Below are positions 42,381 through 54,713 of a DNA stretch of 64,000 nt, piece after piece. A program made the position numbers and the translations under genes. Each line of letters begins with the position of its first letter. The first letter of the stretch is position 1. The notes beneath the pieces are model-generated. The model made no database searches. It had not been told where the DNA came from and was given only the letters and a program-made list of their open reading frames with translations. Origin of the DNA: Pleodorina starrii (Eukaryota; Chlorophyta; Chlorophyceae; Chlamydomonadales; Volvocaceae); NCBI GenBank assembly GCA_030267565.1, contig BRXU01000051.1:310001-374000 (forward strand), given 5' to 3'.

Positions 42381-45300
42381 CGACGATCGAGCAGCAGCTG
42401 CTAGCAGCTGCAGCTGCTGCCGGTCCCTGCCGGTTCCTGCCTGCCGGTCCCTGCCTGCCTACCTGTCGACAGTCGCCAAATCGCTATCCGGCACCCTTCT
42501 ATCTGCCACTTCCCGGCAGCCGTATGGTAGCAACGCTTGACGGCGGGCGGCGGGCGGTCAGCTTTAACTCGATCCGGACCGCCGATAGCCCTATCTATTA
42601 GCCCCTGCCACCCCTATTTCGTGCGCACGCGTGAGCGTGAGTTTGGTGGGCCAGGCTCCGCGGGAGGGCGCGCTATGCCGTGTGACGTCACACACACACA
42701 CACTTACACACATCGGAGGGTGAGAGAGGAGCGGAGATAGGAGATACCGCAGCGAAGGAGGCACCGCATCTATCGGAGGGAGCGTTTGAGGGGGAGCGAG
42801 GGAGGGGGGTATGCGATTCCGCCGGACCAAATCAAACTTCTTTGCGGGGGGGGGGTTGCGTTGCGATTGTTGCATTGCCGTATATGCATGCTTGCGCGCA
42901 CGCTGAGACGGCCCTGGGGTAGGGTGTCGTTTGTGCTGTTGTGCAATAAAGAAAAAAGCTCTATCTCTTGGAGGATGAGAGCCGCCAGAGCTGACGGCGG
43001 TAGTTAAGACCGGAGGCTGCAAGGAGATCAGAGCATCGGCAGGATTGGCGTTTGCCCCGCATCCCAGATGACTGGAGTCCGGGAGGACCGGGCTGCAAAT
43101 AGAGCATCGGCAGGATTGGGGTTTGCCCCGCATCGCGCCGCGTGTGACCCGACCCGAACCGCAGATTTATCGCGATCGATGGGAATGCGGAACGGAGAGC
43201 GCGCGTAAGTTGCTTGACGGTGTCCTTGTATGCGTTGTCGTTTCATTGTCCCAATTCGTCGCCCATCGTCATCGTCGTTGTCGGAGTTGTCGGAGTAAAG
43301 TGGCATCTATCGCAACAATAATGGCGGGGGCCTCGACAATAAGAGTCGCAATCAATCGAGGCGCCGCCGCCGTCGTCGTCTGTCATCGTAAATGAAGGTG
43401 GCAAGGAAGGATTGTGTTAATTGAATCTGTGAACCGGTTGTTTTTTGTGCGCAAGCTGGGCGAGTGCGTGTATGTGTATGTGTATTGTTTGGTGGTGGCT
43501 GCCGCACCCATGTGTGTGTATGTGTGTGTTCATGGTTGTAAGGTGATTCTGTGTGATTGTTTGTGTGATTGTTCATGGGTGTGGTTGTGGCAAGGAAGGA
43601 TTGTAAGGTGATGGTGTGTTTGCGGAGACGCGCGGCGTCGCAAGTCGGCGCCTGCGATTGCTCGGCGGGTGGTGCTGGCTGGGCCGCGCGGCGGCCCCCT
43701 CTTAAGCTCAGCTCAGCTGCTGATCTAGCAGGCAGGCAGGCAGGTGGAGGGTGGAAGGTGGAGGGTGGAAGGTGGAAGGTGGAGGGTGGAAGGTGGAGGG
43801 TGGAGGGTGGAAGGTGGAAGGTGGAGGGTGGAGGGAAAGTTTAAGAGTTGGTGAGACGGTGATGGATGGGGCTGTTCGGTCGGGTGTGTGTGCGTGTGTG
43901 TGCGTGTGGGTTACACCTGGAGGGTGTGAGCGCGGGTGTGGATGTGGGTGTAGGGGTGGGCAGGGCTGTGAGTAGGGTACTAGGGTTGTGGGTAGGGTGT
44001 GGCGTGGGGTTGTGGGTTTGGGCGCTCGTGTCGGTATGGGTGGGTGGTGCGTGTGGGTGTGGTTGGGGATGTGGTTGGCTGCGGCTGTGTTGACAGCTGA
44101 CCTCGAAGACCAAATCGCGAGTGGATCCGCAGGAGCCGCAGGAGCCGCCGAAATAACAAGAGCTTTGGAGAGGGAGGGAAGCGATGCGCGATATGTGTGC
44201 GTGTGTGTGCGCATGTGTGGGGGGTGGGGAAGGGGAAGAGGGGTATCGGCGCCCGCGCCCGCGCCCTCTTGAATTGATTGCGACGCTGAGCGCAGCACGT
44301 GAGCACGTGAGCGCCGCTCTTGATGTCATGGCTGGGCTTGGAGGCGGAGGCCGACCCACCGACCCACCCACCCGCCCCGTCAGCCGTACAGTGGGATCTG
44401 AGGTGTGTGATGCGATTTGGTGCGTGGTGGCGTCGACCTCTTGTTTGCGCGCGCGTGTGTGTGTTTATGTGTGAGTGTGTATTGCCCCGCCGTACACTTC
44501 CTCGGAGAGAGAGAGAACGAGTCGAAGAGAGAGAGAGAGAGAGAGGGAGAAAGGCTGCTGTACAGATGAAATAAGACGCAAGCCGCCGCCGCGGGGACGC
44601 CCCGCCATTCCGCACACTGTCCCAAGAGAGGGCACATGGTCTCCCCGGGGGAAGGGGGGCCATCTGCGTGGTTGGGTGCGTGCTGCCGGCTCGAGCTGTC
44701 TCCGTGCTCGACTGGGTTTTCGGCGCGAGTGAGTGAGCGAGCGAGCATTCAATTGCCGAGTTTGCTTTTTGTTGCGATAACGAACGAACGGACGGACGCT
44801 GTCGCTTTGCCGAAACCGCTTTCGATCTGCCCTTGCCGTACGTGTGTGCACGCACGAACGCACGCACGTTGGCCAGCAGCAAATTGGCGACGTGATTTGC
44901 GGCCGCTTGCGCGGTACCTAATCACCGTACGTATCGCCGTCGGGGGCCGTCTGTCGTGCCGTACGTCTGTCGTACTCGGAAGGCACGGGCTGTACAATCC
45001 TCGCTGCGCTAAAAATCATCCGATCGCCGAACAATAACCGGACGTGTCTACCCTTGGGCGGGCGCTCCTACGGTACTCCCCAACAATTGTCGTACGAACT
45101 GCATTCCAACGACTACTGCTTCTTCTGTTTTATTATTACATAAACTGACCGGTACTATCTACACTGGTAGTAGTAAATAGCCGTCGCTCGCTGCTCTCCT
45201 GTTTTGGCAATGTGGATGTTGCGGATGTAACTGCTGGGGTCGGTTAAATGAGCGAAGCATGCATGTACGGCATGGCCGCCGCCTCACTGCGGCACACCAG

Positions 45301-46415
45301 CTGTTGTATGTTTCCAGCTTGGCCAGTAGGGCTTACTTAGGCAACACCCAAGGATAGATCCCCCGGCACTGCTTGGCACGTATACGGCATGCCCCCGCGG
45401 CACTTTCGTCCGTCCAACGGCGGGCGACGACACGCTGCTGTACACCGTACAGTTAATGGTGGGCGACACATCGAAACACCGTGCACGTAAACGGGCGGGT
45501 GATAACGCGGGCGGGCGGGGGGGGAGCTGCCGTACTCCGTATGTACTAAATAAAACGGCCGGCGACGATACACACATCCACATACACTGTTGGACACGCA
45601 AGAACGGCATGCGTCATGCCGTACACCGTACATGCGCCATTATACCGCGCGGCCCATTTGACCTGCTGGTACCTGGTAGTTACTCACCGGCACTCAATGC
45701 TGGGAAGGCAGCGCAATGAAGGGGCCAAGTGCGGATGGAGTGCGGTGAAAGCGACTCGCCCGGGGCACGAGTGGAAGCTGCCGAATCGATAGCACGGCGA
45801 CTCGGCGGGGCACCTCGCGTTCCTGTAGATTTCCCCCTCCCCTCCCCCTCCCCCCGCCCACGCCCGCTTCACCCGTTTTAGCATGGGCGGTATGTTACAT
45901 CACGCCGAGATCCCGTCTCTGCATTCTGCACGGGTGAGGGCTGAGGGCGGGGGGCGAACCGGGGCCGGGACGGGACTCGCTCCCCCGGGGCATATATAAA
46001 GCAAGAGCGGGCTCAGGCAGCCCTGATAGATAGGGGAGGTTACCACAGGGTGACCATCGATAGAGTCTCAGCATGGCAAGCAGTGGTTCGTTCGCTTGTG
46101 CGCTACGTACGTATCCTTGACTCCTTTTGCCCTGATCGTCCGTTGCAGCAGGGGGAGGACAGGGACGGACGGACCGCGCCGACTCTGCGCTTCCCAATAA
46201 ACCCAATCCTAGCGTGCGCAAAAGTACGACGGGAAAACGTTGATTTCATGCAGACGGGGCGCATGTGACCCTGCCACACAATAGCCACATCCACGGGGGC
46301 ATGTTCATGCGGTAAGGTTTCCAGCGTCACCTCAATCCGAGCTCAATAATTTCAATGCCTCAAGGATGAGCACTGGCAAGAGAACTTGTCGACATGATTG
46401 CATATACACGAAAAG
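42381..46415. other. Low-complexity intergenic region with weak exon candidates
   Basis: AGAGCATCGGCAGGATTGG is duplicated at 43028 and 43101. 43738-43836 is a GGTGGAGGGTGGAA minisatellite. TG-rich tracts lie at 43470-44060, and GA repeats at 44503-44556. Two + strand stretches look coding: 44098-44190 after a good acceptor (DLEDQIASGSAGAAGAAEIT) and 44271-44345 (LELIATLSAAREHVSAALDV). They could be late exons of the 39940 gene or of another gene, but I cannot connect them. 44900-46400 holds nothing I can support. Confidence 0.4.
43738..43836. repeat. GGTGGAAGGTGGAGG minisatellite
   Basis: About 13 units of 7-8 bp (GTGGAGG/GTGGAAG). Confidence 0.95.
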
Positions 46416-46498
46416 CGCCCCGTATGGGATTCGAACCCATGATCCCAGGATTTATTCAGAATAGAAGTCCTGTGCGGTATCCACTGCGCCAACGGGGC
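46416..46498 (-). tRNA. tRNA-Arg(UCU): tRNA-Arg (anticodon UCU) with a 10-nt intron
   Basis: Minus strand, 83 nt including the intron. The acceptor stem GCCCCGT pairs with ACGGGGC and the discriminator is G. The T-arm is TGGGTTCGAATCCCA. The anticodon loop CTTCTAA is interrupted after position 37 by TTCTGAATAA (46452-46461), the canonical position for nuclear tRNA introns. The anticodon TCT is at 46463-46465. A T-run follows the 3' end for Pol III termination. The mature length is 73 nt. CCA is not encoded, as expected in a nucleus. Confidence 0.93.
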
Positions 46499-48448
46499 CT
46501 TTTAGGATGTCCGCGAGATGCACATTGCCACCTTGCTAAAATATATATTTTGATTTTTATCGCAGCCAGAGGCCACCTTGATTGCTGGCGTGTTCACGCG
46601 ATTAACATCGCGCACACGGCGCCTCCTTTACATTCTTGCGCCTTCCTGCGCATTGGCAGAACCGATAGCTCAAGGAGGCCAAATGAACGTGAAGCTATTG
46701 CTGCTCGAACTCTCTAAGCGGAATCCTGTTGACTGCGATTCATAGAAAAATTACGAAGACCAGCAAGCATTCTACGAAGACCAGCAAGTTACGCGTGTTA
46801 CAACTCGATCGACCGCTCGGTTCGCTAACGCCCCTTCCAGATGGCGAGAGCGCCCGCATGGGTCACGGTCGCGTTCATGTACATGGAAGATGCGCAAACC
46901 TGCGCAAAGGCCCGGAACGAAAGAATGAAACGGAGTTCTTGAACATCAAAATATTTAAAGGCAATCCTGGACAAAAAGAAAGCTCTCTTCGAAAAGCTTA
47001 TTTACTAGCACAGATATACATCGCACGCCGCCCAGCCGAGCCCAGCACTAAACAGCTCATCCGCACACGGCGCGAACGGCGCGAACGGCGCGTCGGCAGG
47101 CAGGCGTCCGCTCCGTGATGGATCCCCAGGTACCTCGCGCGCCCATTCCATCTCCTTGACTTGAAAGTCACCGAGTCATCGACTATCCTCCTCATGCATC
47201 CCAACTTTCACAAGGCGGAAGGTCGACTCCCCCAATTCTTGCAGTTCAGGGGAAGTAACTACCGGTACCTCAGAAGAGGTAGGTAGGTACTTTTTGGGAA
47301 CAGAAGGAATCCTTCACCGGGGATGCGCCGGCGATCCAGCTAGATCTTCGCTCTAGGTCAACTGTAAGTCGTTTCCTTCAGAAACCCGCAGCTCGCGCGC
47401 GGTCGTCCCGCTCACCTACACGTCTGTTGTCGTTGACAATGCGCACGTTTTGCTAGCTCTTCAAACGTCGGGGGTGGGGGACATTCTCCCTGCCGCAGCG
47501 TTTGGTCCGTTGCCGATGCACCGGAGTTGTCTGACACCGAAACGCGCCATCGGAAAGTCTCGCATAATGTTTCGTCTGCGCTCCCGCGAAACTTCCTAAC
47601 CCTTCCGCTCCTGTAAGCTGTCAACTCTGTTCGTAGTAGGCCTTGTGACACGATGTGACCGGGCGTCGAGATTGTGCAAAGGTGTGTTACCGGTACATCA
47701 AACCAGCTGCTTCAGCAGCCAGCAGGATTCAATCGCCGACTGTTTAGAGATAACTTGTTTTAACACCTGCAGAAATGCAGACACGTATACGCATGAATTG
47801 TATAGGTTGCGGTTGGATATTAAGACCTGGTAGGAGATGTTAACATGTAACGGGATGCTTATTACAGCTCAGCTTTTTAGTGTGCCAGAAAGTGTAAGCG
47901 AGATGATGCTGTGGTGCGGTATACGTAAAGCGAAGCACTGGACAAAGGGGAGGCCGGACGTGTTGAAAAAACCAGTGACAACGAAGTACTGTACGCCGAG
48001 TAGAAACAAACCTTGCGGGGCAGTGTCTTGTTGTTACCTTCTGGGATTTTTGGAAATTCGTTATCATGACGTGTCGGTAAATGGCATTACCGTGACATAG
48101 TCACAAGTTTCGTCAGCTCGTCAGAGCCCGAAAAGCCCAGCAGAGCAGCTCTGGCCCAGACGAGCCAGACCGCATTCGAATAAGAACAGGAGCCTCAAGC
48201 AAGAACTTATTTTCAGGCTCCGTAAAGCTGCAAGCACATTTGTTGATGCGGTTAAACAACGCATACCGTTGCAACAGGTACGGTCGTATAGGTTGCAGAT
48301 TGGCTAGCACAGCCCCCAAACAAGTCCAATTTGCGCTAGCCACTTCCAACATTCAACATACAGTTTTGCAACTCCAGTCCGAATTGAATCTTTGCAAGTT
48401 TAATAAACAGCCGTGCCCGCGAAGCGCGCGCCGAATGGTCGCTTTGTA
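46499..48448. other. Intergenic; contains a dispersed element at 47095-47545
   Basis: Outside the element, 46500-47090 and 47650-48448 show only short unsupported frames. The region just upstream of 48449 is the pherophorin promoter and 5' UTR. Confidence 0.5.
47095..47545 (-). mobile_element. Dispersed element, copy 1 (inverted relative to 63525-63985)
   Basis: The reverse complement matches 63525-63985. Shared words include GCATCGGCAACGGACCAAAC, CTACCTCTTCTGAGGTACCG, GAACTGCAAGAATTGGGGGA and GAGGTACCTGGGG. Frames in both copies give FLFP(K/R)STYLPLLRYR and PELQELGE, suggesting decay of a once-coding sequence. The family is not recognised. Confidence 0.7.
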
Positions 48449-51400
48449 ATGGCGAGGCTCCCTGCATCATGTTTATGGATAGCAACAATAATTCTTGTGG
48501 CTGCATGGTGAGTCTGTGCGCGGCTGCAAAATCCTGCCCGATGGCACCTGTCAGCGCAGCCTGTCGGCAACGACGTGCATGGCCCGCATTTTTGAATTGG
48601 AATGTGTGGCATGAAGACGCATGTCACAACTTTTACCTTGCCACGATAACACTCTTAATAATGGTAGAATTAGGAATATTTAGCCGCTGTTTTCATTTCA
48701 TATTTCGCGTTTCGAGCACGGTTACAGTATAATGGACTTGCCCTCCAAGGAAGGGGGCCCTTCTTCTGCCATAACTTTATGCGTATTTATGCAACTGACC
48801 ACATCGCTAGCATGTTGCCTCCGGCGCGAAAGGCCTTTCTTTCACGGTCTTCGTGACGCGCGCGCCTACCGCCCTTACTTCCAAAGGCCCGCGAGTGACC
48901 CGCGTTACCTCCCCGGATGCGCTTCATCGCACACAACAGGCAGGCGGTCCATGCTGACTTAAGCAACGAGGAACTTTTTGGTGACCAGACCGGACAATAT
49001 CCGAGGTTTCCGTACTGCGACTGCGTCAAGAGCAGCTCGCCGTACAGCTTGGATCCAGCCATCACGTCGTACGGCAACGGTACCTACTGCTTCACGCTGC
49101 GGGTGCTGCCCAAACCCCGCTGCACTGGCGCATGCTGTCAGCAGTACGACATCGAGAAATTTGAGGTAGCTGAAGCACGAGTGTCCATGGGATCACGCGC
49201 TCTGCGTTTCACGCTTCCGACTGGGCAGCTCCCACCATGCACGCAATCAGCGTGGGTCTTCGACGAGGGTCGCAAGCCTTCCTCAACAGGAGTCGTTCCG
49301 GGGATCACGCCGCCCTTCATTCCTTTGCTCCTGCGTCGCGCCCAACCCAGCCGTTCTCCTTCCCGCACTTCGCAAAAGCCCGCCATTCCGAAAAGTGATT
49401 CTTGACACGCATGCCCCCCCTCCCCTTCCCCACACACACGCACATATCTGCCGCCATGCATGCAGCTTGACATCAAGCCTGGCTGCGCCGTCCGGGATGC
49501 CCCGGTGGTCGCCTACATCGAGGGCAACGACGACGTTGAAGTAAGCGCCGACATCCATTTCCCGCAGGAGGGTCCCATTGACAGTACCGTGTTGCGCCTC
49601 ACGGGCCTGGGCCTGGGCCCCGGCGACAACGGCACCCGGCTCTGTCTCATCCTGCGGCCCGGCAGAAACAACACCGGCTGCAACACCTTGGAGCAGCTCT
49701 GCAAGCCACCCACCGCCGCCTCCCCGCCCGGCACCTGCAACGCCGCGCTCTTCAACAGCCCCAGCAACACCGACTCCTGCTGCCCTCAGGCCACGCCCTC
49801 GACCCCGCGGCCCCCACCGCCGCCCTCGCCGCGGCCTCCCAGCCCCCGCCCGCCGCCGCCATCGCCTGCTCCCCCCCAGAAGCCTCCGCCGCCGCCACCG
49901 CCACCGCCGCCACCACCGCCGATTCAAACCGTAATCATGGCGGCGTTGCCGCTCTGCCAGGCCTGCATTTCCTTGGAAATGTTCGCGATACGGGAGGACT
50001 ACGCGCCCTTCAAGTTTGACGGGCAGGCGTGCGCCCGGGTCCAGGAGCACTTTGCCTCAACCTTCAACACCATCGTTGCCGGGGAGGGGCTGCAGCTCCT
50101 GGTCCCGTTCTGGGCTGACCCCAATCAGTGCTCGTCGCGCAAAGTTACCGTCTGTGGGGCCTTTGCCTCGGGCCTGGATGCGCAGAGGGTCCAAGTGCAA
50201 TTGGAGAACCAGGCCTTCCTCACCGTCAAGGCACTCGGCAGCGCATTTTGCTTGTACTCGCCCAACCGCTACCAGTTCGTCGTGAGTTCGAATCCGGGCG
50301 ACTGCATTCAAATTGAGCAGAGCAGCGACGCCTGCCTCCCCGACCCCAGCCCGCCCTGCAGGTGAGATGCGTGCTGCTTAGTGGCCTCTCGTGCTGCGTA
50401 CCTAAACCACCACTTTCACATTTGCGACACGATGGCGGCATGGCCGTGCTGTCTTTTGTTGTTTGGGCGTGTCGTTGGATCTCACGCTGGATCTGGATCC
50501 TGATGTTGAATCTAATATTGCCCCGGCTCTGTGTCGTCTCCATGCTTCCTTCCTGCCCTGCTGCCTTCCTGACTGCCCCCCCCTCCTCCTGGCTGCCCCC
50601 CTTTCCGCCTGTACCTCATCATCAGGTGCAACCAGGCCCCCTTCATCACGCCCTTCTACGTCCTGCCCGCCGCCACCTCGGTGCCCGGTGGGGTGAGGTC
50701 CGGGCGCAACGTCACTCTGCACTGCTTCACACTGGCGGCAGTGCCCCAGGAGCTGAGAGCCGACGTGAGTCATAACGGAACGTAACCACCGGGGCCGCGG
50801 CAGATTCCTGGAGCGGGGGCGACCAGGTCGATCGTCCGCACCCCGGTTTTTATGTATGGCCCCCCTTGCCGTATTCCCTCTTTGCCGTGTACGGTTTTTA
50901 TGCCCCCCCCCTCCCCGCCGCAACCCGCACCCTTGCCGTATTCCCCTCTCCATTCCTCGCTCAGACCCCCCGCCCTACTCCCCTCATCAGCCTCTTCAGG
51001 CCGTTGTACCCGCCCTCCCTCCCCCCCGGGACTTAGCTTACCCTGAACTGGGCGGGTATTTACCCTTCACGGGCTTCACGGTCCTGCTCCCCCGTCCTCA
51101 CCTACCCCGTCTATCTTTGGCCAGTCGCCCCGACCGCCCTGAGGTGCTCCTCCGTCCCTTCGCTGCGGTATCTTCTCTTTTAACCCCTCTTCCCCTCCCC
51201 CCCGCCCCCTTCCCGGCTCCATCAGGGCCCCTGCGCCAGGGCCTCCGGTGTGGCCAAGGTGGAGATCTGGGCGGCCGCCAAGACGGTGACTGCTCGCTTC
51301 CGGGTCACCCCCCGGGACGGCCCCCAGCGCTACATCTCCGGGTCCTGGGACAGGTGGACCAACCCAGACGGCTACTGGTCCATTAAGGGTGAGTCGGGCA

Positions 51401-52706
51401 CAGTAATGTAAAGTTGTTGTGTGATGTAAGGCGCGGACACACCCAACCCTTGTTGTGGTTGGTACAGTGGGCTCCCGACCCCGACCCCAGTCAGGAGGGT
51501 GGAAAAGAAGATACCGCTGGCTCTATACCCGTTGGGAGGGTTAGAACCAGCGGACCCATGGGTCAATGAAGGGCGAGTCTGGGAGTCGAAGGTGCAACCC
51601 AATCGACCATTCGATCAGTGGCAAGGGCGTACCTCAGAGTCGGGGCGACTGGCAAAAGACGAGGTGAGGACGGGGGAGCAGGGTCGTACCTGCCGTACCG
51701 ACGTTAAGGTTTAGGCCGTCCCAAACCCTGGCGGGCCGTTGCGGGCCATCTTGTCCCCTTGGATCCAGCCCCGGTGCCCGGTGCCCATTCATCCCGAGAG
51801 TTGACTCGCGGGCAGCTCGCTCATCAGCCCGCATCCTTTCTCGGCCCCCCCGCCCGCCCTGCTGGCCCCCCGCAAACATACCCCGTCCGCCCCCTGCTCT
51901 GCCCGCACGCACGCACGCTCGCGCGCAGCCACGCCGCTCAACTGGAACGCCTCCCAGGCGATTGGCGGCGAGGTCTGCCTCGAGCTGCCCTCCAATCTGC
52001 CGCTGAGGAACTTTTGCGCCAGCGGAAAATGGTGAGCGAGAACGACAGCAGGAGGGGGGCATGGCGTGTGTGTATGTGTGTGTGTGGCAGAGGAGGCGCT
52101 TGATAACAGCTCAACAACGCTTTCCTGTATGGCAGAGCACGGGCAGATGCGGCCATGTTCCCAGGCCCAGGCCCAGCAGGCCCGTGAGGCGCAACACGGT
52201 ACTGTCAATGGGACCCTCCTGCGGGAAATGGATGTCGGCGCTTACTTCGAAGGCTTACTCATGCGCGGCTTGACGACTGCTCTGTTTGAGGTGCTTCGCG
52301 ATAGATGACTTGTCGTACAAAGATTGATCCCCAGAGTACGGCGAGCCGCGCGTCTCACCCACCCCTTCGACTCACCCACCGTGTGTGTGTGTGTGTGTAT
52401 GACCTCTTCACACGCACCTGTCCCTCCCTGCTTCCCCTCTTTCGCTGGGTCCGTTCGCCTGTTGAGTCGCCTCGGTTTCTTCGCTGCGGCTCATTAGCTT
52501 GACTCCCCGCTTTTTCGACACCTCCCCCAACGGGCCCCAACCTTACATAACCTTCATTACTCGTCCTTATCCCCCTCGTCCCCGCCCCCGGCTTTCCCCC
52601 CTGCTTTTTTTCAACTACCCGCAGCTTTGTCAGTCTTTACAGCGACAGCGCATGCTGCCCCACCTATCCTTCCGGCCTGCCATCCGTCGTCGAGCTGCCC
52701 TTCTGA
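48449..52706 (+). CDS. Pherophorin (555 aa, 7 exons), extracellular matrix glycoprotein
   Basis: Exons are 48449-48507, 48940-49165, 49466-50361, 50626-50764, 51226-51388, 51929-52031 and 52625-52706, 1668 nt with all phases matching. MARLPASCLWIATIILVAAW is a signal peptide, probably cleaved at VHA/DLS. The first pherophorin domain (about residues 37-190) has FPYCDC, YCFTLRVLPKPRCTGACC and DIEKFE. A hinge of PPPSPRPPSPRPPPPSP (about 205-250) is the hydroxyproline-rich rod. The second domain runs to the end, with LPLCQACISLEMFAIRED, CARVQEHFASTFNTIVAGEG, RASGVAKVEIWAAAKTVT and the terminal SLYSDSACCPTYPSGLPS. NVT and NGT are possible N-glycosylation sites. Two globular Cys-rich domains around a Pro-rich rod is the standard pherophorin plan. 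The protein is secreted to the cell wall or matrix. Intron 6 carries an inverted copy of part of exon 3. Confidence 0.93.
52161..52250 (-). repeat. Inverted copy of pherophorin exon 3 within its own intron 6
   Basis: The reverse complement reproduces 49538-49617 (GAAGTAAGCGCCGACATCCA ... GTGTTGCGCCTCACGGGCCT) almost exactly, with a small insertion near CTGGGCCTGGG. It lies between exons 6 and 7. Confidence 0.93.
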
Positions 52707-52798
52707 ACAGCTGAGGTTCGGTTCGGTTCGGGGTGTATGGAGGCGCAACAGCTGCGTCACGGGGCGCGCACGGTAGGGAATTAAAAGGATCAGAAGGA

Positions 52799-53056
52799 TC
52801 AGTCGACGTCCGCCAGCATTCGGATGCCGTACATCGCAGCACGCGCAATGGCACGTGCTGTGCGCTGCGCGCCTCTGACCGACAGGTTTGACCAAAACGA
52901 GATTCTCATGAATCCGAACACTTCATGCAGCATTGGTGCTTGCATTCGGGCGATTGAATGCTGGGCATTTGGGCAGGACGTCCTTAGGGTATAGCTTTCT
53001 CCTCCTAGGGATTTGCTTAGTAGAAGCAACCTTCCACGGACCGTGGTTTTATGCAC
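52799..53056 (-). CDS. Coding-like fragment, unknown
   Basis: The minus-strand frame enters without an ATG (TYNVHKTTVRGRLLLLSKSL), passes PMLHEVFGFMRISFWSNLSV and ends RAAMYGIRMLADVD before a stop at 52799. Balanced composition and basic C-terminal helices look protein-like, but there is no start, splice site or recognisable family. It lies directly 3' of the pherophorin and may be a mobile-element remnant. Confidence 0.25.
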   Translation of the reverse strand: MHKTTVRGRLLLLSKSLGGESYTLRTSCPNAQHSIARMQAPMLHEVFGFMRISFWSNLSVRGAQRTARAIARAAMYGIRMLADVD

Positions 53057-53746
53057 GTTATAGGAGGTGCATGACTAGTTTGTTGTCGTAGCCACTAACT
53101 TAGGAGGCGCGCTTCTAGCGCCGTCGCGATTTGCGGCGCTCTGCGCCCTTCTGCGCCAAGGCAGGTGTCGTCATCATTTGTGGGGGCCGTCCCTTCAGGA
53201 GGCAAAGGGCGGCATCAAACTTACATCTTGCTGCCTGATGAACATTGCTTGGTGCATCTCCCGGAAGAACCTTGATGTCGCATCCTCGGCATCCTCCCTA
53301 ATCCTAGTTAGTCCAGTGACTGCACTCAATTCTGTGCGTGCACCCGATGTTCGGGACCCGTCTTTGGCCGTCGTGCTTCGACAGACGTTACGGCGGGGCT
53401 TACGGTACGATGCGGAGCTTTAGCTTTGCGTAAGTGACGTGAGTGACACTGTCTATCTGGTGCATTCACACGTTTTCGCAAAAGCAGGATTGGCGGCTGA
53501 CGTGGCTTTTGGCGGGATTTGGGACGGATGTGGACGAAATATTCCTAAAATTCGTCTGCCAGGGCTCTACGTACCCTCCCATACATACGGCCCGCCACTA
53601 GTCTGGAGGTTCAGCCGCCACCAGATGTGTGTGTGTGCCTGTGTGCGTGTGTGAGGTCCGCGTGTTGTGGAGGTGTTGTGTGCATGTGTATGCATTTCAA
53701 GGGTGCAGGAAGAGATGCGTGTGTGAGCGCTCTGAAGGAAGGGCGC

Positions 53747-53863
53747 GTGTGTGTGTGTATGTGTGTGTGTGCCTGTGTGTGTGTGCCTGTGTGTGTGTGT
53801 GTGTGTGCCTGTGTGCCTGTGTGTGTGTGCCTGTGTGTGTGTGCCTGTGCCTGTGTGCCTGTG

Positions 53864-53921
<58 letters not shown>
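53747..53921. repeat. (TG)n / TGTGTGCC compound microsatellite
   Basis: TG dinucleotides interrupted by CC at regular intervals, ending in about 25 uninterrupted TG units. Confidence 0.97.
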
Positions 53922-53922
<1 letters not shown>

Positions 53923-54002
53923 CCGGTGAGCCCGGGGGGGGGGCGGATAGATCCTGGCGGGTACACCTCGCCTCCGCTCTTGTAACTCGCCGGGAGAGCG
54001 GC

Positions 54003-54090
54003 CCACGTGAGACATAACCGAACAACCGGGGCCACATCGGATTCCAGGGGCGGGTCGATCATCTGCGCCCGGTTTGTATGGCCCGCCGCC
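54003..54090 (+). repeat. Diverged copy of pherophorin intron 4 (5' part)
   Basis: ACGTGAGACATAAC, ACCGGGGCC, GATTCCAGGGGCGGG and CGGTTTGTATGGCCC parallel 50762-50866 (ACGTGAGTCATAAC, ACCGGGGCC, GATTCCTGGAGCGGG, CGGTTTTTATGTATGGCCC). Confidence 0.65.
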
Positions 54091-54713
54091 TCCCCCGCGC
54101 CCCAGCCACAAAACCCCAGTCATGTCAGTCATGCGCCCTCCAGTCATCTCTTGACGTTCTGCGCCCACCCGTCTATCTGACATGACTGAACCCAGTGCTG
54201 GCGCACATCGGGCCACGGCGGCTTTCGGAGTCCAGCCAGCCTTGTAACGTTCCGTCACGACACACTGCATAATTGACACAGCTTGTCGAAAGCCTGGATT
54301 GTACGACTACAGCAGGAAATAAACCCCGCCTCGGTCAAGGATGGGGGAACGCCGCGGAATCTACGCTGGAAAACGGGATCCGAGTGCCGTCACTCCGGCG
54401 ATCATCACTGCCTGAGTGCGAGCTGAGTGCCGCTCGTGATGCAGTACGGCAGGACCCTAGGCCCGGCTAGGATAGAAAGGCCCGATCGGGGCTGCCCAAT
54501 AAGCTCGAGTCACCTTTACCAGTTTGCAATATTATATCCGTTTCCAACCGCCGCTTCAGCCTCCCCGACCATGCTTCATCAGGCCACGCAGCAGCTGCCC
54601 CCCTTCCTCCCACAAGAGGGCTGTCCTTAATGTGACCACACAGAAAAGGTCTGCTCCAACCAACCCCAAATCTTGACGCGGCCTTTGCATTTGCCACATG
54701 TTACTGGAACCTC

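Larger units (their letters stand above)
53057..54713. other. Intergenic with a long TG microsatellite and a pherophorin-intron copy
   Basis: 53747-53921 is an extended TG/TGCC repeat. 54003-54090 resembles the start of pherophorin intron 4. Frames spanning the TG repeat are compositional. Nothing else is supported. Confidence 0.5.

Noticed and set aside
46394..46717. 107-codon frame MGFEPMIPGFIQNRSPVRYP
   Set aside because: A shadow of the tRNA-Arg gene read on the opposite strand.
53627..54062. Cys/Val and Thr/His repeat frames
   Set aside because: Translations of a TG microsatellite on each strand.
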